Shown: positions 46,150 through 56,080, numbered from the stretch's first letter. The stretch: 64,000 nt of DNA from Leptolyngbya sp. Prado105 (GCA_025454375.1 JALOOO010000001.1:1-64000); one strand, 5' to 3'. Numbers and translations are program-made. The notes: generated by a model not told the origin, from the letters alone.

Positions 46150-48123
46150 TTAGCTTTTTGCTAAAGCAATCCAAGCTCTCAGGACTTCTGCAACCGTCCA
46201 AGCTTGAGCAAAGCAACCATGTGGCATCATCGGCGCATCACCATCGAAAATTTCACTGAGACTCCCTAAGCCTTGATTACGCAGATGATTTGACATCGGT
46301 TCGAGGAATTCTCGCGCTTTCACCGGATCGCCGTAAACCCGGTAATGCGCGATCGCGTAAGCGCCAATGAGCCAACCCCATACTGTTCCCTGATGATACG
46401 CGCCATCTCGCTCGACTGAATCCCCTTGATATCGTCCCCGATAGTTCGCATGGCGAGGGTCGAGCGAGCGTAATCCATAAGAAGTCAGCAGTGATCGAGA
46501 ACAAGCATCGACAACTCCTTTTTGCTGATTCGCATTGAGCGGGCTTTCAGGCAGCGACACGGCAAAGATCTGATTGGGACGTAATGAGGCATCATGTCCT
46601 TCAGGCGTATCTAGCACATCGTAGCAGTAGCCAAGATCCGCATTCCAGAAGCGCTCAAACCTTGCCAGAACGCGCTCTGCCATCGCATCATATTCGCGAT
46701 AAGGTTTGCCCAGTTGCCGTGCAAATTTTGCCATAATGCGCAGCGCGTTGTACCAGAGCGCATTGACCTCGATCGGTTTGCCAATTCGAGGCGTAACCAC
46801 CCAATCTCCAACTTTTGCATCCATCCAGGTCAGTTGAGTGCCCGCTTCTCCTGCATAAAGTAAGCCGTCAGCAGAATCTAAATGAATGTTGTAGCGAGTT
46901 CCGCGACAGTGCCAATCGATAATTTCTGACAACATTGGAAATAGATTATCGATCACATCGTGATCATCGGTGGCATTGTAGTAATCGAAAATCGCAATGA
47001 AATACCATAAGGTCGCATCAACAGTATTGTATTCAGGAATTTCACCTGCATCCGGAAACCGATTTGGTAGCATTCCTTGATTGAGATGCTGCGCGAACGT
47101 GTAGAGAATCGATCGAGCAATTTCGACTCGTCCGGTAGCCAGCGTTAACCCAGACAGGCTAATCATTGTATCGCGTCCCCAATCCCCAAACCAGGGATAC
47201 CCGGCAATGATGGTCTTTCCATTCGGAGCGCGATTGACGATGAACTGATCCGCCGCTAATACTAATTGACGCACCCAAATCGGAGAGGTTTCGACCTGTT
47301 TCACCCGATCGAGTCGCCAACAATCAAACAGTCTCTGCTCATGGTTGCGCTGGGCACGGAGCGCCGTTTCACCATCTAAATTTGGGTTTGATTCGGTACT
47401 GGTGACAAACGTCAGCGATTGACCCGGATAGAGCATCGCTTGAAATGTGGCAGCATGGAGATGATCTTCTCGATCGTTCAGTCCTCTCGATCGCTCAACC
47501 GCTAGATCAAATCCGTAGTACCAATCATCAGCTTTCGTAACCGTTGCACCTCGACAGATCAGAAAAAATGGAGTCGCCTCAGGATAGGCAGAAAGCTTCA
47601 GACCTTGATCAATTGGGTTGATTTCCATCTGCCAGCCATTGCCATTGGTACTGCCGTGATAGTCTCGGTAATTAACAAAAGCTTTGAACGTCAGTGTTAG
47701 CGGTTGCGTTGCCCGATGAAGTTGATAATGCACATAGGTCGTATTTTCGCCTTGCTGCATCCAGATGCGTTTTTCGAGAATGGCATCACCGCAGGCATAG
47801 CGCCAAACTGGAACCGTACCTTCAAGAAAAAATCGCTCAATATGTCGGTATCCATGAGGTCCAACGATCCCATCTGACCAGCGATTGGTGCTAAGTGGAT
47901 AGACATCTTCACCATAGCGAACCGATTCATCCAATTTCGTCGTCAGCAATGTGCGATCGAGCGGTGGCTTGAGAGCGGCAATCAGGAGTCCGTGATAGCG
48001 ACGGGTTAGTACGCCTGCAATCGTTCCAGATGCGAATCCACCAATTCCATTGGTCACTAACCATTCTCGCGCTTCTGCGGTTGGCAGAACTCCGCAAATT
48101 TCCCGCCCAAAGTCAATCACCAT
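46150..48123 (-). CDS. Amylo-alpha-1,6-glucosidase (glycogen debranching enzyme)
   Basis: The 657-residue enzyme has the bacterial GDE N-terminal beta domain ([29 protein letters not shown], marked by [10 protein letters not shown], then [11 protein letters not shown]) and a C-terminal alpha-alpha GDE_C barrel with [37 protein letters not shown] and [13 protein letters not shown]. These are the usual catalytic motifs of GH133. It hydrolyses alpha-1,6 branches in glycogen, distinct from the GlgX type. It converges with the GH15-like gene and diverges from the sucrose-phosphate phosphatase gene, 167 bases away. Confidence 0.92.
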   Translation of the reverse strand: MVIDFGREICGVLPTAEAREWLVTNGIGGFASGTIAGVLTRRYHGLLIAALKPPLDRTLLTTKLDESVRYGEDVYPLSTNRWSDGIVGPHGYRHIERFFLEGTVPVWRYACGDAILEKRIWMQQGENTTYVHYQLHRATQPLTLTFKAFVNYRDYHGSTNGNGWQMEINPIDQGLKLSAYPEATPFFLICRGATVTKADDWYYGFDLAVERSRGLNDREDHLHAATFQAMLYPGQSLTFVTSTESNPNLDGETALRAQRNHEQRLFDCWRLDRVKQVETSPIWVRQLVLAADQFIVNRAPNGKTIIAGYPWFGDWGRDTMISLSGLTLATGRVEIARSILYTFAQHLNQGMLPNRFPDAGEIPEYNTVDATLWYFIAIFDYYNATDDHDVIDNLFPMLSEIIDWHCRGTRYNIHLDSADGLLYAGEAGTQLTWMDAKVGDWVVTPRIGKPIEVNALWYNALRIMAKFARQLGKPYREYDAMAERVLARFERFWNADLGYCYDVLDTPEGHDASLRPNQIFAVSLPESPLNANQQKGVVDACSRSLLTSYGLRSLDPRHANYRGRYQGDSVERDGAYHQGTVWGWLIGAYAIAHYRVYGDPVKAREFLEPMSNHLRNQGLGSLSEIFDGDAPMMPHGCFAQAWTVAEVLRAWIALAKS

Positions 48124-48290
48124 AAAAAAAACCAGCCAGTCTCATGATTTTAAGAGACAGCCGTAAAAAGGATCAGGTTTCACCATAAGAAATTTCAATT
48201 TCCAAATTTCCTCTCAAGCTCAACCTTGGGGATCAAGATATTTTTGCAGTTGAGATCTAAACTCAATCAGGAGCTACCGTGAGGTGAAAG

Positions 48291-49034
48291 GTGTTGCCGT
48301 TTCTATTTGTGACTGATTTAGACCATACTTTGGTGGGTGATGATTTCGCGCATGACGAATTAAACGAGTGGTTGCTTGAAGCGCGATCGCAGGGCAGCAA
48401 GATTGTCTATTCCACAGGTCGATCATTGACTTTGTATCAAGAGTTAGCAGCCGAAGTGCCGCTATTTACGCCGGATCTGTTAATTGCAGCGGTCGGAACT
48501 GCGATTTACCGAGATTTGCAAGGTGAGCCTGATCCCGCTTGGTCAGAGAAGCTGCAAACAGGCTGGGATCTTGAGCAGGTCAAAGCGATTACCGCGCATT
48601 TTGCAGATTTAGTCCTGCAACCGGAGACTGAACAGAGCGAGTTTAAGGTGAGCTTTTTCTTGACAGAAGAAGCCGCAATGGAGGTTTTACCTCAGTTAGA
48701 CAGGCTTTTGACTCAACAGGGCTTAGAGGTGCAACTGATTTACAGCAGTGGGCGAGATTTAGACTTATTACCTCGACATGCGAATAAAGGCTCGGCATTG
48801 ACCTTTGTGCGCCAGACTTTGGGTTTTGCGCCCGAAGCGACGATCGTCTGCGGGGATTCTGGCAATGATATTGCGCTATTTTCGGTGGGAGAAGAACGTG
48901 GGATCATTGTTGGCAATGCACAGCCAGAATTACTCTCCTGGTATCGGGATCACCGCAACCCCAATCATTATCTTGCCAAATCTTATTGTGCTGCTGGCAT
49001 CTTAGAAGGGCTACAATACTTCGGTTTTAAATGA
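48291..49034 (+). CDS. spp: Sucrose-phosphate phosphatase
   Basis: SPP removes the phosphate from sucrose-6-phosphate, the last step of sucrose synthesis, which serves as osmolyte or export sugar in cyanobacteria. The 247-residue HAD-type IIB protein has the nucleophile motif FVTDLDHTLVGDD, IVYSTGRSLTLYQEL, a KGSALTF lysine and the metal motif IVCGDSGNDIALFS. Residues after the cap match SPP (PHYLAKSY-like NPNHYLAKSYCAAGILEGL). The start is GTG at 48291 with GAGGTGA just upstream. ruvA follows after seven bases, so they share a transcript. Confidence 0.9.
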   Translation: MLPFLFVTDLDHTLVGDDFAHDELNEWLLEARSQGSKIVYSTGRSLTLYQELAAEVPLFTPDLLIAAVGTAIYRDLQGEPDPAWSEKLQTGWDLEQVKAITAHFADLVLQPETEQSEFKVSFFLTEEAAMEVLPQLDRLLTQQGLEVQLIYSSGRDLDLLPRHANKGSALTFVRQTLGFAPEATIVCGDSGNDIALFSVGEERGIIVGNAQPELLSWYRDHRNPNHYLAKSYCAAGILEGLQYFGFK

Positions 49035-49041
49035 AAATTCT

Positions 49042-49668
49042 ATGATTGGTTATCTCAAAGGGACGATCGCTGCGATTCAAAAGACAAATAACAACCGCGT
49101 GACCTTGACGCTGGAGGTCAATCAAATTGGATATGACCTCCAGGTTGTGCCGCGTTTGGTGCAGTCTTTGCCATCTCAAGGTGAAGAGGCGCAGATTTTT
49201 ACACATTTAAATCTGCGCGAGGATCAAGTGACCTTGTTTGGATTTGGAACGGCGGCAGAGCGAGATTTATTTCGACAATTGGTCAGTGTCAGTGGGATTG
49301 GTCCACAGTTAGCTGTTGCTTTGCTCGATACGCTGGGGCTGCAAGACTTAGTGCAAGCGATCGTGTCGGGAAATACACGCCTGCTTGCTCGCACCCCAGG
49401 AGTTGGAACGAAAACAGCAGAGCGGATTGCGCTGGAGTTAAAAACGAAGCTTTCCGAATGGCGACAGCAATCGGGAATTGTTGTCACTACTTGTGCAGGA
49501 CCTGCTGCAAATATTCTCGAAGATGTGGAGATGACTTTGCTCTCATTGGGCTATACCGATCAAGAAATTACCCAGGCATTGCAAGCCGTCGGGCAAAATA
49601 CAGCCCTATCGAAATCAGCAGATACAGAGGCTTGGATTCGACAAGCGATCGCTTGGTTGAGCCAATAG
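49042..49668 (+). CDS. ruvA: Holliday junction DNA helicase subunit RuvA
   Basis: RuvA binds Holliday junctions as a tetramer and loads the RuvB motor. The 208-residue sequence has the OB-fold domain I (MIGYLKGTIAAI...GYDL), the helix-hairpin-helix motifs VSGIGPQLAVALLD and TPGVGTKTAERIALELK in domain II, and a C-terminal domain III (about 155-208, MTLLSLGYTDQEITQAL) that contacts RuvB. Length and motifs are standard. It follows spp closely, an unusual partner that probably reflects simple transcript sharing. Confidence 0.96.
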   Translation: MIGYLKGTIAAIQKTNNNRVTLTLEVNQIGYDLQVVPRLVQSLPSQGEEAQIFTHLNLREDQVTLFGFGTAAERDLFRQLVSVSGIGPQLAVALLDTLGLQDLVQAIVSGNTRLLARTPGVGTKTAERIALELKTKLSEWRQQSGIVVTTCAGPAANILEDVEMTLLSLGYTDQEITQALQAVGQNTALSKSADTEAWIRQAIAWLSQ

Positions 49669-49767
49669 ATTCCACCTTTGAGATATCTGAAGCTCTGTCA
49701 ATCGAGCGATTTGAGTCAGCGTGTAATTCAGGTACAAAGGGGGTGAATTCTATTAGGACGGTATCCT

Positions 49768-50121
49768 ATGAAACTCAATTATGTTGTAAAAGCTTTCATG
49801 AGCTTTGTTTTGATAGCATTGATGGTCTTGTCAAATCCTGGTCTGTCGATCGCGGCTCCAACGAAAGCAGGCGAAGATATCTCTAGCACTAAGAATATTG
49901 TTCGCGAAGCTCAAGAAAAAGTAAAAGATGCAGCAAACAGCAATGCCTCTAAGGTTTCTGACGCAACCGATGGTGGATTCTTTGCGAAAAAAGCTCGTCG
50001 TGATGCAGCCCGAATCGAGAAGCGGGCAAATGAAGATGCAACGCGAACTGAAAAAGCGATCGAGAAAACCAAGAACGCGGTGAATAAGATTGCAGGTGAC
50101 GCAAAAAATGCGCTCGATTAA
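49768..50121 (+). CDS. Small exported, charged, helix-rich protein (117 aa)
   Basis: The protein begins with a signal peptide (KAFMSFVLIALMVLSNPGLSIAAP, cleavage probably after SIAA). The mature 85 residues are rich in Ala, Lys, Asp, Asn and Glu with few hydrophobics, forming long amphipathic helices (NIVREAQEKVKDAANS, RIEKRANEDATRTEKAIEKTK). The composition recalls LEA-like or CsbD-like stress proteins, but I recognise no family. Location is periplasm or lumen by inference. A possible ribosome site AGGAC lies ten bases before ATG. Confidence 0.7.
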   Translation: MKLNYVVKAFMSFVLIALMVLSNPGLSIAAPTKAGEDISSTKNIVREAQEKVKDAANSNASKVSDATDGGFFAKKARRDAARIEKRANEDATRTEKAIEKTKNAVNKIAGDAKNALD

Positions 50122-50140
50122 CGATCGATGAACATCATCT

Positions 50141-50212
50141 AATCCCGCATTTCGAGTGCGCTCAATGCTCAAGCGTCGTCTTTGCAGATTGAGCGCAGCC
50201 GAAATCGGGATT
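50141..50212. repeat. Long imperfect inverted repeat (foldback) between convergent genes
   Basis: The arm 50141-50166 (AATCCCGCATTTCGAGTGCG then CTCAAT) is nearly complementary to 50188-50212 (ATTGAGCGCAGCCGAAATCG then GGATT), with about 22 of 25 positions matched and a 21-base loop. It lies between the convergent small exported protein and DUF885 genes. It has no T tract; a bidirectional terminator or a MITE-like foldback element are both possible. Confidence 0.65.
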
Positions 50213-50281
50213 CAACAACTCAATCAAAGTTCTCAACCGCGATCGTCACTGCCAACAACTTTTGAGTGAGTCAATACCAAA

Positions 50282-52021
50282 TTAGCTAGAAGACGAAACA
50301 AATTGCTCTAGTACTGCTTGTCGCAATAGCTTTTGAGGCATGAATCCTTGAGACAGAATAAAGTCATGGAAGGCAGTTTGACTAAATCTCTGTCCCATTT
50401 TTTGCTCAACTTCCCGACGAAGCTGCATCAGTCGTTGATATCCATAAAAGTAAGAAGGCGCATGACCCGGAAGCTTCACCGTGTAGCGATTGATCTCTTG
50501 CTCAGCAAAGAACTTCGAGAAGCCAACATCCTCAGTTAAGATTTTCATTGCCTGGTCGATCGACAATTTTCCTAAATGCAATTCGGGTTCTAAAAATGCT
50601 CGTGCTGCTCGAAGTAACTGAAACTGAAGTGAAATAAACTGCCCCTCGATCGGCATAAATGGTAAAGTAATCGCCTCAGCATAAAGCGCCCAGCCTTCAT
50701 GATTCGCAGGATTATAGCCATACTTCGATCGCGCGTCTGACGTGCCCTTATCTTGAATCGTCGTAAACTGCAAATCATGCCCAGGTCTACCTTCATGAGC
50801 CGTCAATGTCCAAGCAACGGCTGGATAAGTAAAATCATCGTAAGCACGAGGTTGCTTATCCGGTTTCAAAACTGGAATGATGAAGACACCTGATGTCTTT
50901 TGGGAAGCTTTCGGCGCATAGTACTGTGGGACTGGAAAATTTGTGTTTTCGCGATCGTTGGTCAATCGAATCGTTAGATTGCGCTTCGGCAGAGTGACTA
51001 GCTTTTCGCGTCTGATAATCGCTTCAAGGTCTTTTTGGCGATTTTGATATTCAGGCAAAATTTTATCGGTCGGCAACTGTTCTTTTTTTAATACCCGAAT
51101 CACTTCTCGATAGCGATTCGCTTGAACCCCTCGCCGCTTAGCAATTTGAGGAGCCAGAGCATTCATCTGTTGCTGAATCGAGTCAAACGCAGCGTGCGCT
51201 TCTTTCAGCAATTCATCGATCGGGATTTCGACTCCTCGTTGTTCTAATTCTAAGGCGTAAAGTTCAGGAGACAGGCGAAAATCGGATCTGGCTTTCGGTA
51301 AGATTTCTTGTCGAACAAAGGTTGTATAGTCTGTAATCTGAGATTTCAACTGGGTATAACTCGACGGATCGATGCGGTGTTTCTCGAAGCGTTGTTTAAT
51401 TCGTTCTAGTTGTAAGGGCGTACTCGATAAATCTTTTTCGATTTGAGATTTTTCTGGAAAGAAAACCGCCGGACGCGATAAAGCTTCTCGCAGATTTTGC
51501 TGGGCTAGAGATGCGATCGAGGGTTTCCCCACCGTTTCCCCACTCAAGCGATTGACTTGTTTTACGAGATCCTGCTTGCCCAAATCATCAATACTGTCAT
51601 AAATCTCCTGAGCAAGATTGACATAAGGCAGGCGAATTTGTCGATCGAGTCTGTCAGATTTTAAAACTTCATTTGCCGATTGAATCAGAATTTCTAAGTC
51701 GATTTTGAGCGCTGGATCAGTTTCTTGTCTCAGCTTGGTCTGAAAACTCTCAATCGCAGTACTAATGCCGCTCTCGCGACACTGTACATAATTCAAATCA
51801 AGCCTTCGCAACGGTTCGCTTAGCGTTGTCTCTGCTGCACATTTCTTTGCGGCTTCTGCCTGAGTCAATCCATTTGCATTTGCATTGCTGCGATTGATCC
51901 AATCTGGTTTTGCAGACGCGATCGAATTGACCACAGAATGAGACGCGATCGCCAAAGTAAACGCTGCGATCGCTAGCAAAATAGAGGCTCTACGCCCGAC
52001 TCGTAAGACATGACGAATCAT
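50282..52021 (-). CDS. DUF885 family protein, putative zinc-dependent peptidase
   Basis: The product (about 579 residues from ATG at 52021) starts with an export signal (RASILLAIAAFTLAIASHSVV) followed by a long helical DUF885 domain. The putative metal motif TAHEGRPGHDLQF, with HExxxxH spacing, lies about two-thirds along, and EGWALYAEAI follows with a possible third ligand. Homologues are envelope or periplasmic proteins thought to be metallopeptidases; activity here is inferred. It is the last gene of a leftward operon after a P-type ATPase and a membrane-anchored protein, 19 bases behind the latter. Confidence 0.83.
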   Translation of the reverse strand: MIRHVLRVGRRASILLAIAAFTLAIASHSVVNSIASAKPDWINRSNANANGLTQAEAAKKCAAETTLSEPLRRLDLNYVQCRESGISTAIESFQTKLRQETDPALKIDLEILIQSANEVLKSDRLDRQIRLPYVNLAQEIYDSIDDLGKQDLVKQVNRLSGETVGKPSIASLAQQNLREALSRPAVFFPEKSQIEKDLSSTPLQLERIKQRFEKHRIDPSSYTQLKSQITDYTTFVRQEILPKARSDFRLSPELYALELEQRGVEIPIDELLKEAHAAFDSIQQQMNALAPQIAKRRGVQANRYREVIRVLKKEQLPTDKILPEYQNRQKDLEAIIRREKLVTLPKRNLTIRLTNDRENTNFPVPQYYAPKASQKTSGVFIIPVLKPDKQPRAYDDFTYPAVAWTLTAHEGRPGHDLQFTTIQDKGTSDARSKYGYNPANHEGWALYAEAITLPFMPIEGQFISLQFQLLRAARAFLEPELHLGKLSIDQAMKILTEDVGFSKFFAEQEINRYTVKLPGHAPSYFYGYQRLMQLRREVEQKMGQRFSQTAFHDFILSQGFMPQKLLRQAVLEQFVSSSS

Positions 52022-52040
52022 TTTTAAAATTCCAACACTG

Positions 52041-52661
52041 CTACTGTTTACACTGAAGCGAATCAAAAACAGTTCCCGCCTTTTGTGCCGCCGTTTGCAG
52101 ATCCTGTGCATTCGTCAGCAGATTGACCACATACCGACTATCTTCTAAACTCACACTCGCTCGATAAATCACGGTCGCCTTTTCATCCGAATCCGGATAC
52201 TTCAATTGTCCTTCTCGCACCGTAACAGGAGTCGGTGCGCCGCAGAGATTCTTTATCTCAGTCCGCACATCTTTGATCTTTAGCTCTTCCTCATCCGCAC
52301 CCAGAGCAATACTATCCAAAATGCGATCGATCTGTCTGCGTCCAGATTCTTGCTGTCCGATCGGAACCCGCGCGACCAGTAGCTGAATATCCGGTTCGTC
52401 TCCTTCACTCGCAACCAAGGCAACTTTCGCACCTGCGATATTTACTCCAAGTAGCCCCTGCGAGCCTCCTGGTAGCGAATAGCTCATAATATTACTCGCG
52501 ATCGCTTCTGCACGCTGAGGAGTCGCCGCATTACTCAAAAACTTCAGTGCAAGCCCAGTCAGTCCCACTCCCAGAGTCGCGATCGCACCTAAGACGATCG
52601 CCACCGTTTCCCAAATCGAAACTTTGTACTGTGGAATTCTAGACGGTAGTTCTCTCATCAT
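52041..52661 (-). CDS. Membrane-anchored protein of unknown function
   Basis: The 206-residue protein has one N-terminal membrane span (IWETVAIVLGAIATLGVGLTGLALKFL region, about residues 16-42) and an exported domain of alternating strands, with two cysteines (NLCGAPT and the terminal SLQCKQ) that could form a disulfide. I recognise no family. The start at 52661 has a GGAG site six bases before it, and follows the stop of the P-type ATPase gene by two bases, so coupling to the transporter is strong. A regulatory or accessory role to the ATPase is possible. Confidence 0.75.
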   Translation of the reverse strand: MMRELPSRIPQYKVSIWETVAIVLGAIATLGVGLTGLALKFLSNAATPQRAEAIASNIMSYSLPGGSQGLLGVNIAGAKVALVASEGDEPDIQLLVARVPIGQQESGRRQIDRILDSIALGADEEELKIKDVRTEIKNLCGAPTPVTVREGQLKYPDSDEKATVIYRASVSLEDSRYVVNLLTNAQDLQTAAQKAGTVFDSLQCKQ

Positions 52662-52663
52662 TC

Positions 52664-55075
52664 TTACTCCAAATCCACACCTAAAAAGCGATCGAGAAAC
52701 CGAGTCCGCCAAGCGAGTCGAACGATCAATCCCCACTCTAGCGCAACCAATCCCAGGAAAAGACAGTCCTGCAAACTAATTTGAGAAAGCTCAAAAAATT
52801 TCCGTAACGGCGGAATAAATAAAATCAGTAAATACACCCCGAGTAAAACAATGGCAACCCAGGTATACCGCCAATCTCCGCTCAGCGGTTCTCCTCCGAC
52901 CCATGCAGTCGTTGGCGGCTTGAGAAATGGAATGAGCAACAATTCGCAAAATACTAAAATGGTCACGAGTGCAGTGCGCGGAATATTAAATTCGATCTCA
53001 GTTAAACCAACATTTGGAGGTAAATCTAAAGCAGCACTCACTAAATAAAATAAATACACGGTGAGTGATACTAAAGTGATTGTGATCGTCGCAGGCACGA
53101 CAAAATGCAGCATCGATCGCACTAAACTTCGTTTCTGTGATTCTCCCGGTTGCGCCCAAATCGGAATGAATGTCGTCGGAATTCCCACCCCGATTAAAGT
53201 TACGATCGCACTGTGTTTATTTAACAACGGGAAACTATCTGAGACAATCGCGATCGCAAAAATCAGCAACGCGACACAGCACAGTCGCACCATAAATAAT
53301 TTAACGACATCGCGAATGCCATTCTGAATCCGTTGCCCCTCAAGAAACGTATGCGGCAAAGCTTCAAACGTATCTTTCAGCAACACAATATCCGCAATGC
53401 TACGAGTCGCCTTACTACCGCTCTCCATCGCGATTCCCAGGTTCGCCTGCTTGAGGGACAGCACATCATTCACCCCATCCCCTGTCATCGCAACATAGAA
53501 CCCCGACTTGCGTAAACTACGAACCAGTTGGGCCTTCTGCTGCGGTGTAATCCGCCCAAATACATTGTAATTTCGCGCCGTCTGAACAAATTGCGCTTCA
53601 TCCATCTGAGCCAGTTCTGCTCCCGAAATCACCCGCATCTCATCTGTAAATCCAGCTTGCTTCGCCAAGGCAGCAACCGTTTGGGGATTGTCTCCAGAGA
53701 TGATTTTTAGCGTAATTCCCGCTTTAGCAAATCCTTGTAGCGTTTCACGAGCAGACGGACGAAGCTGATCTGAGAAACACAGAATTCCAAGTGCCGTTAA
53801 AGGGGGAAGTGTATCCTCGATCGCATACTCCGTATGGGCAAATAACACGACTCGAAACCCTTGATTCACCTGTTGATCGATGTAATCCAAAATCTCATCT
53901 GTAATCGCGATCGATTTCATCAAAATCTCCGGCGCACCCATCACATAGGTTCCAGGCAATTCTTCAAATGCGATCGCGCTCCACTTTCGCGCCGACGAGA
54001 AAGGAACCTCATTCCGAATCGGCTTTGCATATCCCGAACAAGCAATCAAAACCGCTTCACTCGTGCGATTCCCCGACTGAGTACTTGCCGCAAAATCACC
54101 CACCAACCATTTCAATTGATCTTCAGAAATCCCCAACGGATGGAGCGAGTGCAATTCAATCTGATTCGTCGTCAGCGTTCCCGTCTTATCCAAACATAGG
54201 ACATCAACATTGCTCAACGATTCCACCGCGTTCGTTTGCTGAATCAGAACATTCTGTCCCAACATCCGAATCGCACCCATTGCATACGCTAACGTAATCG
54301 CTAACAACAGTCCCGCCGGAATCAATCCCGCGATCACTGCCGCTCGTTGCACGACTTCATTCAGCGTCTGCGATCGACTAATAAAACTGATACCAACTAA
54401 CAACCACAAGAACGACGCTAACAATAGCAGAATCCGAATAATCAGATTAATCTCAGACTGCAACGGCGTATAGACCTGGCGAAATTCCCTCGCTCCCATC
54501 GTCAGTTGATAAGCGACTGTATCCGCCCCAACTTTCTGCGCTTCATAACAAGCCGTTCCACTGACACAAAAACTCCCCGAATAGACGGGTTTTTCTGCAA
54601 CTTTTACAATCAGATCAGATTCTCCAGTCAGTAGAGATTCATCAATTTCAACCCGTCCTTCTCCGACGATTTGCCCATCGACAAGAATTTGGTCGCCGGG
54701 ACGCAGAATTAGCACATCCCGCAGCACAATTTCACAGGGGTCAATGTTCACCTCCTGCCCATTGCGAATGACAGTGGCATGAGGTCGATTGAGCAATGCA
54801 ATTTCGTCTAACTTTTGTTTTGCCCAAATCTCCTGCACAATGCCAATGATTACGCCGCTAAAGATAATCACTGCGACGAAAACCGCATCACTCGCCCGCT
54901 GAAGCAGGATAAACACGCCGCTGATTGCAAAGAAGACGGCATTAACAAACGTAAACAGGTTTTCCTGTAAAATCCGCGCGTACGATCGACTAGTTGGCAG
55001 CTTCACATCATTAGTTTTGCCTGCTAACTGTTGTTCGCGGACTTCTTGATCGCTTAATCCGGGGAGCGTTGCCAT
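52664..55075 (-). CDS. HAD-type P-type cation-transporting ATPase
   Basis: An 803-residue P-type ATPase with about ten membrane spans and no N-terminal heavy-metal domain. The actuator motif LLTGESD, phosphorylation site VLCLDKTGTLTTNQ, KGAPE-equivalent VMGAPEIL, and hinge MTGDGVNDVLSLKQANLGIAM are all intact, so it should be active. The fourth-span motif is IPAGLLLAITLAYAMG where P2 calcium pumps have PEGL, so ion specificity cannot be assigned; it resembles the CtpE-like group linked to calcium. ATG at 55075 is preferred over a TTG three codons earlier. It heads the operon with the anchored protein and the DUF885 gene. Confidence 0.9.
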   Translation of the reverse strand: MATLPGLSDQEVREQQLAGKTNDVKLPTSRSYARILQENLFTFVNAVFFAISGVFILLQRASDAVFVAVIIFSGVIIGIVQEIWAKQKLDEIALLNRPHATVIRNGQEVNIDPCEIVLRDVLILRPGDQILVDGQIVGEGRVEIDESLLTGESDLIVKVAEKPVYSGSFCVSGTACYEAQKVGADTVAYQLTMGAREFRQVYTPLQSEINLIIRILLLLASFLWLLVGISFISRSQTLNEVVQRAAVIAGLIPAGLLLAITLAYAMGAIRMLGQNVLIQQTNAVESLSNVDVLCLDKTGTLTTNQIELHSLHPLGISEDQLKWLVGDFAASTQSGNRTSEAVLIACSGYAKPIRNEVPFSSARKWSAIAFEELPGTYVMGAPEILMKSIAITDEILDYIDQQVNQGFRVVLFAHTEYAIEDTLPPLTALGILCFSDQLRPSARETLQGFAKAGITLKIISGDNPQTVAALAKQAGFTDEMRVISGAELAQMDEAQFVQTARNYNVFGRITPQQKAQLVRSLRKSGFYVAMTGDGVNDVLSLKQANLGIAMESGSKATRSIADIVLLKDTFEALPHTFLEGQRIQNGIRDVVKLFMVRLCCVALLIFAIAIVSDSFPLLNKHSAIVTLIGVGIPTTFIPIWAQPGESQKRSLVRSMLHFVVPATITITLVSLTVYLFYLVSAALDLPPNVGLTEIEFNIPRTALVTILVFCELLLIPFLKPPTTAWVGGEPLSGDWRYTWVAIVLLGVYLLILFIPPLRKFFELSQISLQDCLFLGLVALEWGLIVRLAWRTRFLDRFLGVDLE

Positions 55076-55171
55076 GAATTGCAAATTGTCTCTATCAGGT
55101 GCTGACCATTATCATAGATGCTCTTTCCCGGTTCAAATGATTCGTTGCTCGGATGCGATCGCGAATTTCCC

Positions 55172-56080
55172 CTAGCAAAAAATGCTGAGGTTTAGTTCTT
55201 GGGCTAATTTCTCTATTAGAAAAAGTCCGGCAACCGAGTTTCCGATCCGGTCGATCGCGGGACTATAACAAGCGATCGCACCTTGTTTTGGAACGATCGC
55301 AACCAGCGCCCCGCTGACTCCTGACTTCATGGGCAATCCTACTTTTACAGCAAATGTGCCAGAGACTTCATACAGTCCGCAGGTCAACATCAAAGCCGAA
55401 ACGATTTGCTGATGGGTGTGTGAAATTTCTAGATGCGGTTTTGCGAGCAGTAAGCCGAGTTGAGCTAAATCTGCGATCGTTCCTGATAGACAGCAAAGCT
55501 GATTGTAAGTATCAAGGGCTAAGTCTGATCGCTCAAGCAATTGACTCTGAACGAGTAAATCTGTGATCCTGCGATTTGTCTCATTCGGTAAAGACCGCAC
55601 AGAATTTAACGCTTTGTGATTCAAGATCACCTGAGTTTGAGCGCGATCGTTTAACCATTTCCGAAACGCTTCACAGCGATCAGAACTTGAAGTTTTTGGC
55701 ATTAATCCCGTTAATGCGATCGCGCCGCTATTGATCATCGGATTGCGAGGATGACCGTGATCGGATTTAAGTTGAGCGATCGAATGGAATGGGAGATCTG
55801 AAGGCAGCATTCCAACTTGTTGAAAAACACGCTCAGACCCAACCTGTTCAAGCAAGTAGAGCAGCAAGAACGGCTTAATCACGCTCATCAACACAAAAGG
55901 TTGCACAAAATCGCCAGAAATCACACTCTGATTTTCAGCCGAAACCTGGACTGCCAACAGACGCGCATTGACCTGTGCCAATTGCGGGATATAGTCCGGA
56001 AGTCGCCCTTGAAGCGTAAACCGCCGTGCTTGAGCGACCCAAGCATCTAGATCGGCTTGTGTGAGAACTGCCAGAGCCAT
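55172..56080 (-). CDS. glsA: Glutaminase A
   Basis: GlsA hydrolyses glutamine to glutamate and ammonia. The 302-residue serine-dependent beta-lactamase-fold enzyme shows the SxxK-type nucleophile segment FVLMSVIKPFLLLYLLE, then VGMLPSDLPFHSIAQL, GHPRNPMINSGAIALTGL, and LPMKSGVSGALVAIVPKQGAIACYSPAID (cited for KSGVSG), ending with SVAGLFLIEKLAQEL. These are typical, and the length is right. No ammonia-channel or GOGAT gene adjoins it. A 92-base spacer separates it from the P-type ATPase gene in the same direction. Confidence 0.93.
   Translation of the reverse strand: MALAVLTQADLDAWVAQARRFTLQGRLPDYIPQLAQVNARLLAVQVSAENQSVISGDFVQPFVLMSVIKPFLLLYLLEQVGSERVFQQVGMLPSDLPFHSIAQLKSDHGHPRNPMINSGAIALTGLMPKTSSSDRCEAFRKWLNDRAQTQVILNHKALNSVRSLPNETNRRITDLLVQSQLLERSDLALDTYNQLCCLSGTIADLAQLGLLLAKPHLEISHTHQQIVSALMLTCGLYEVSGTFAVKVGLPMKSGVSGALVAIVPKQGAIACYSPAIDRIGNSVAGLFLIEKLAQELNLSIFC

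Noticed and set aside
53333..54297. Several rightward open frames opposite the P-type ATPase
   Set aside because: All are complements of conserved ATPase motifs and show no independent protein-like pattern.
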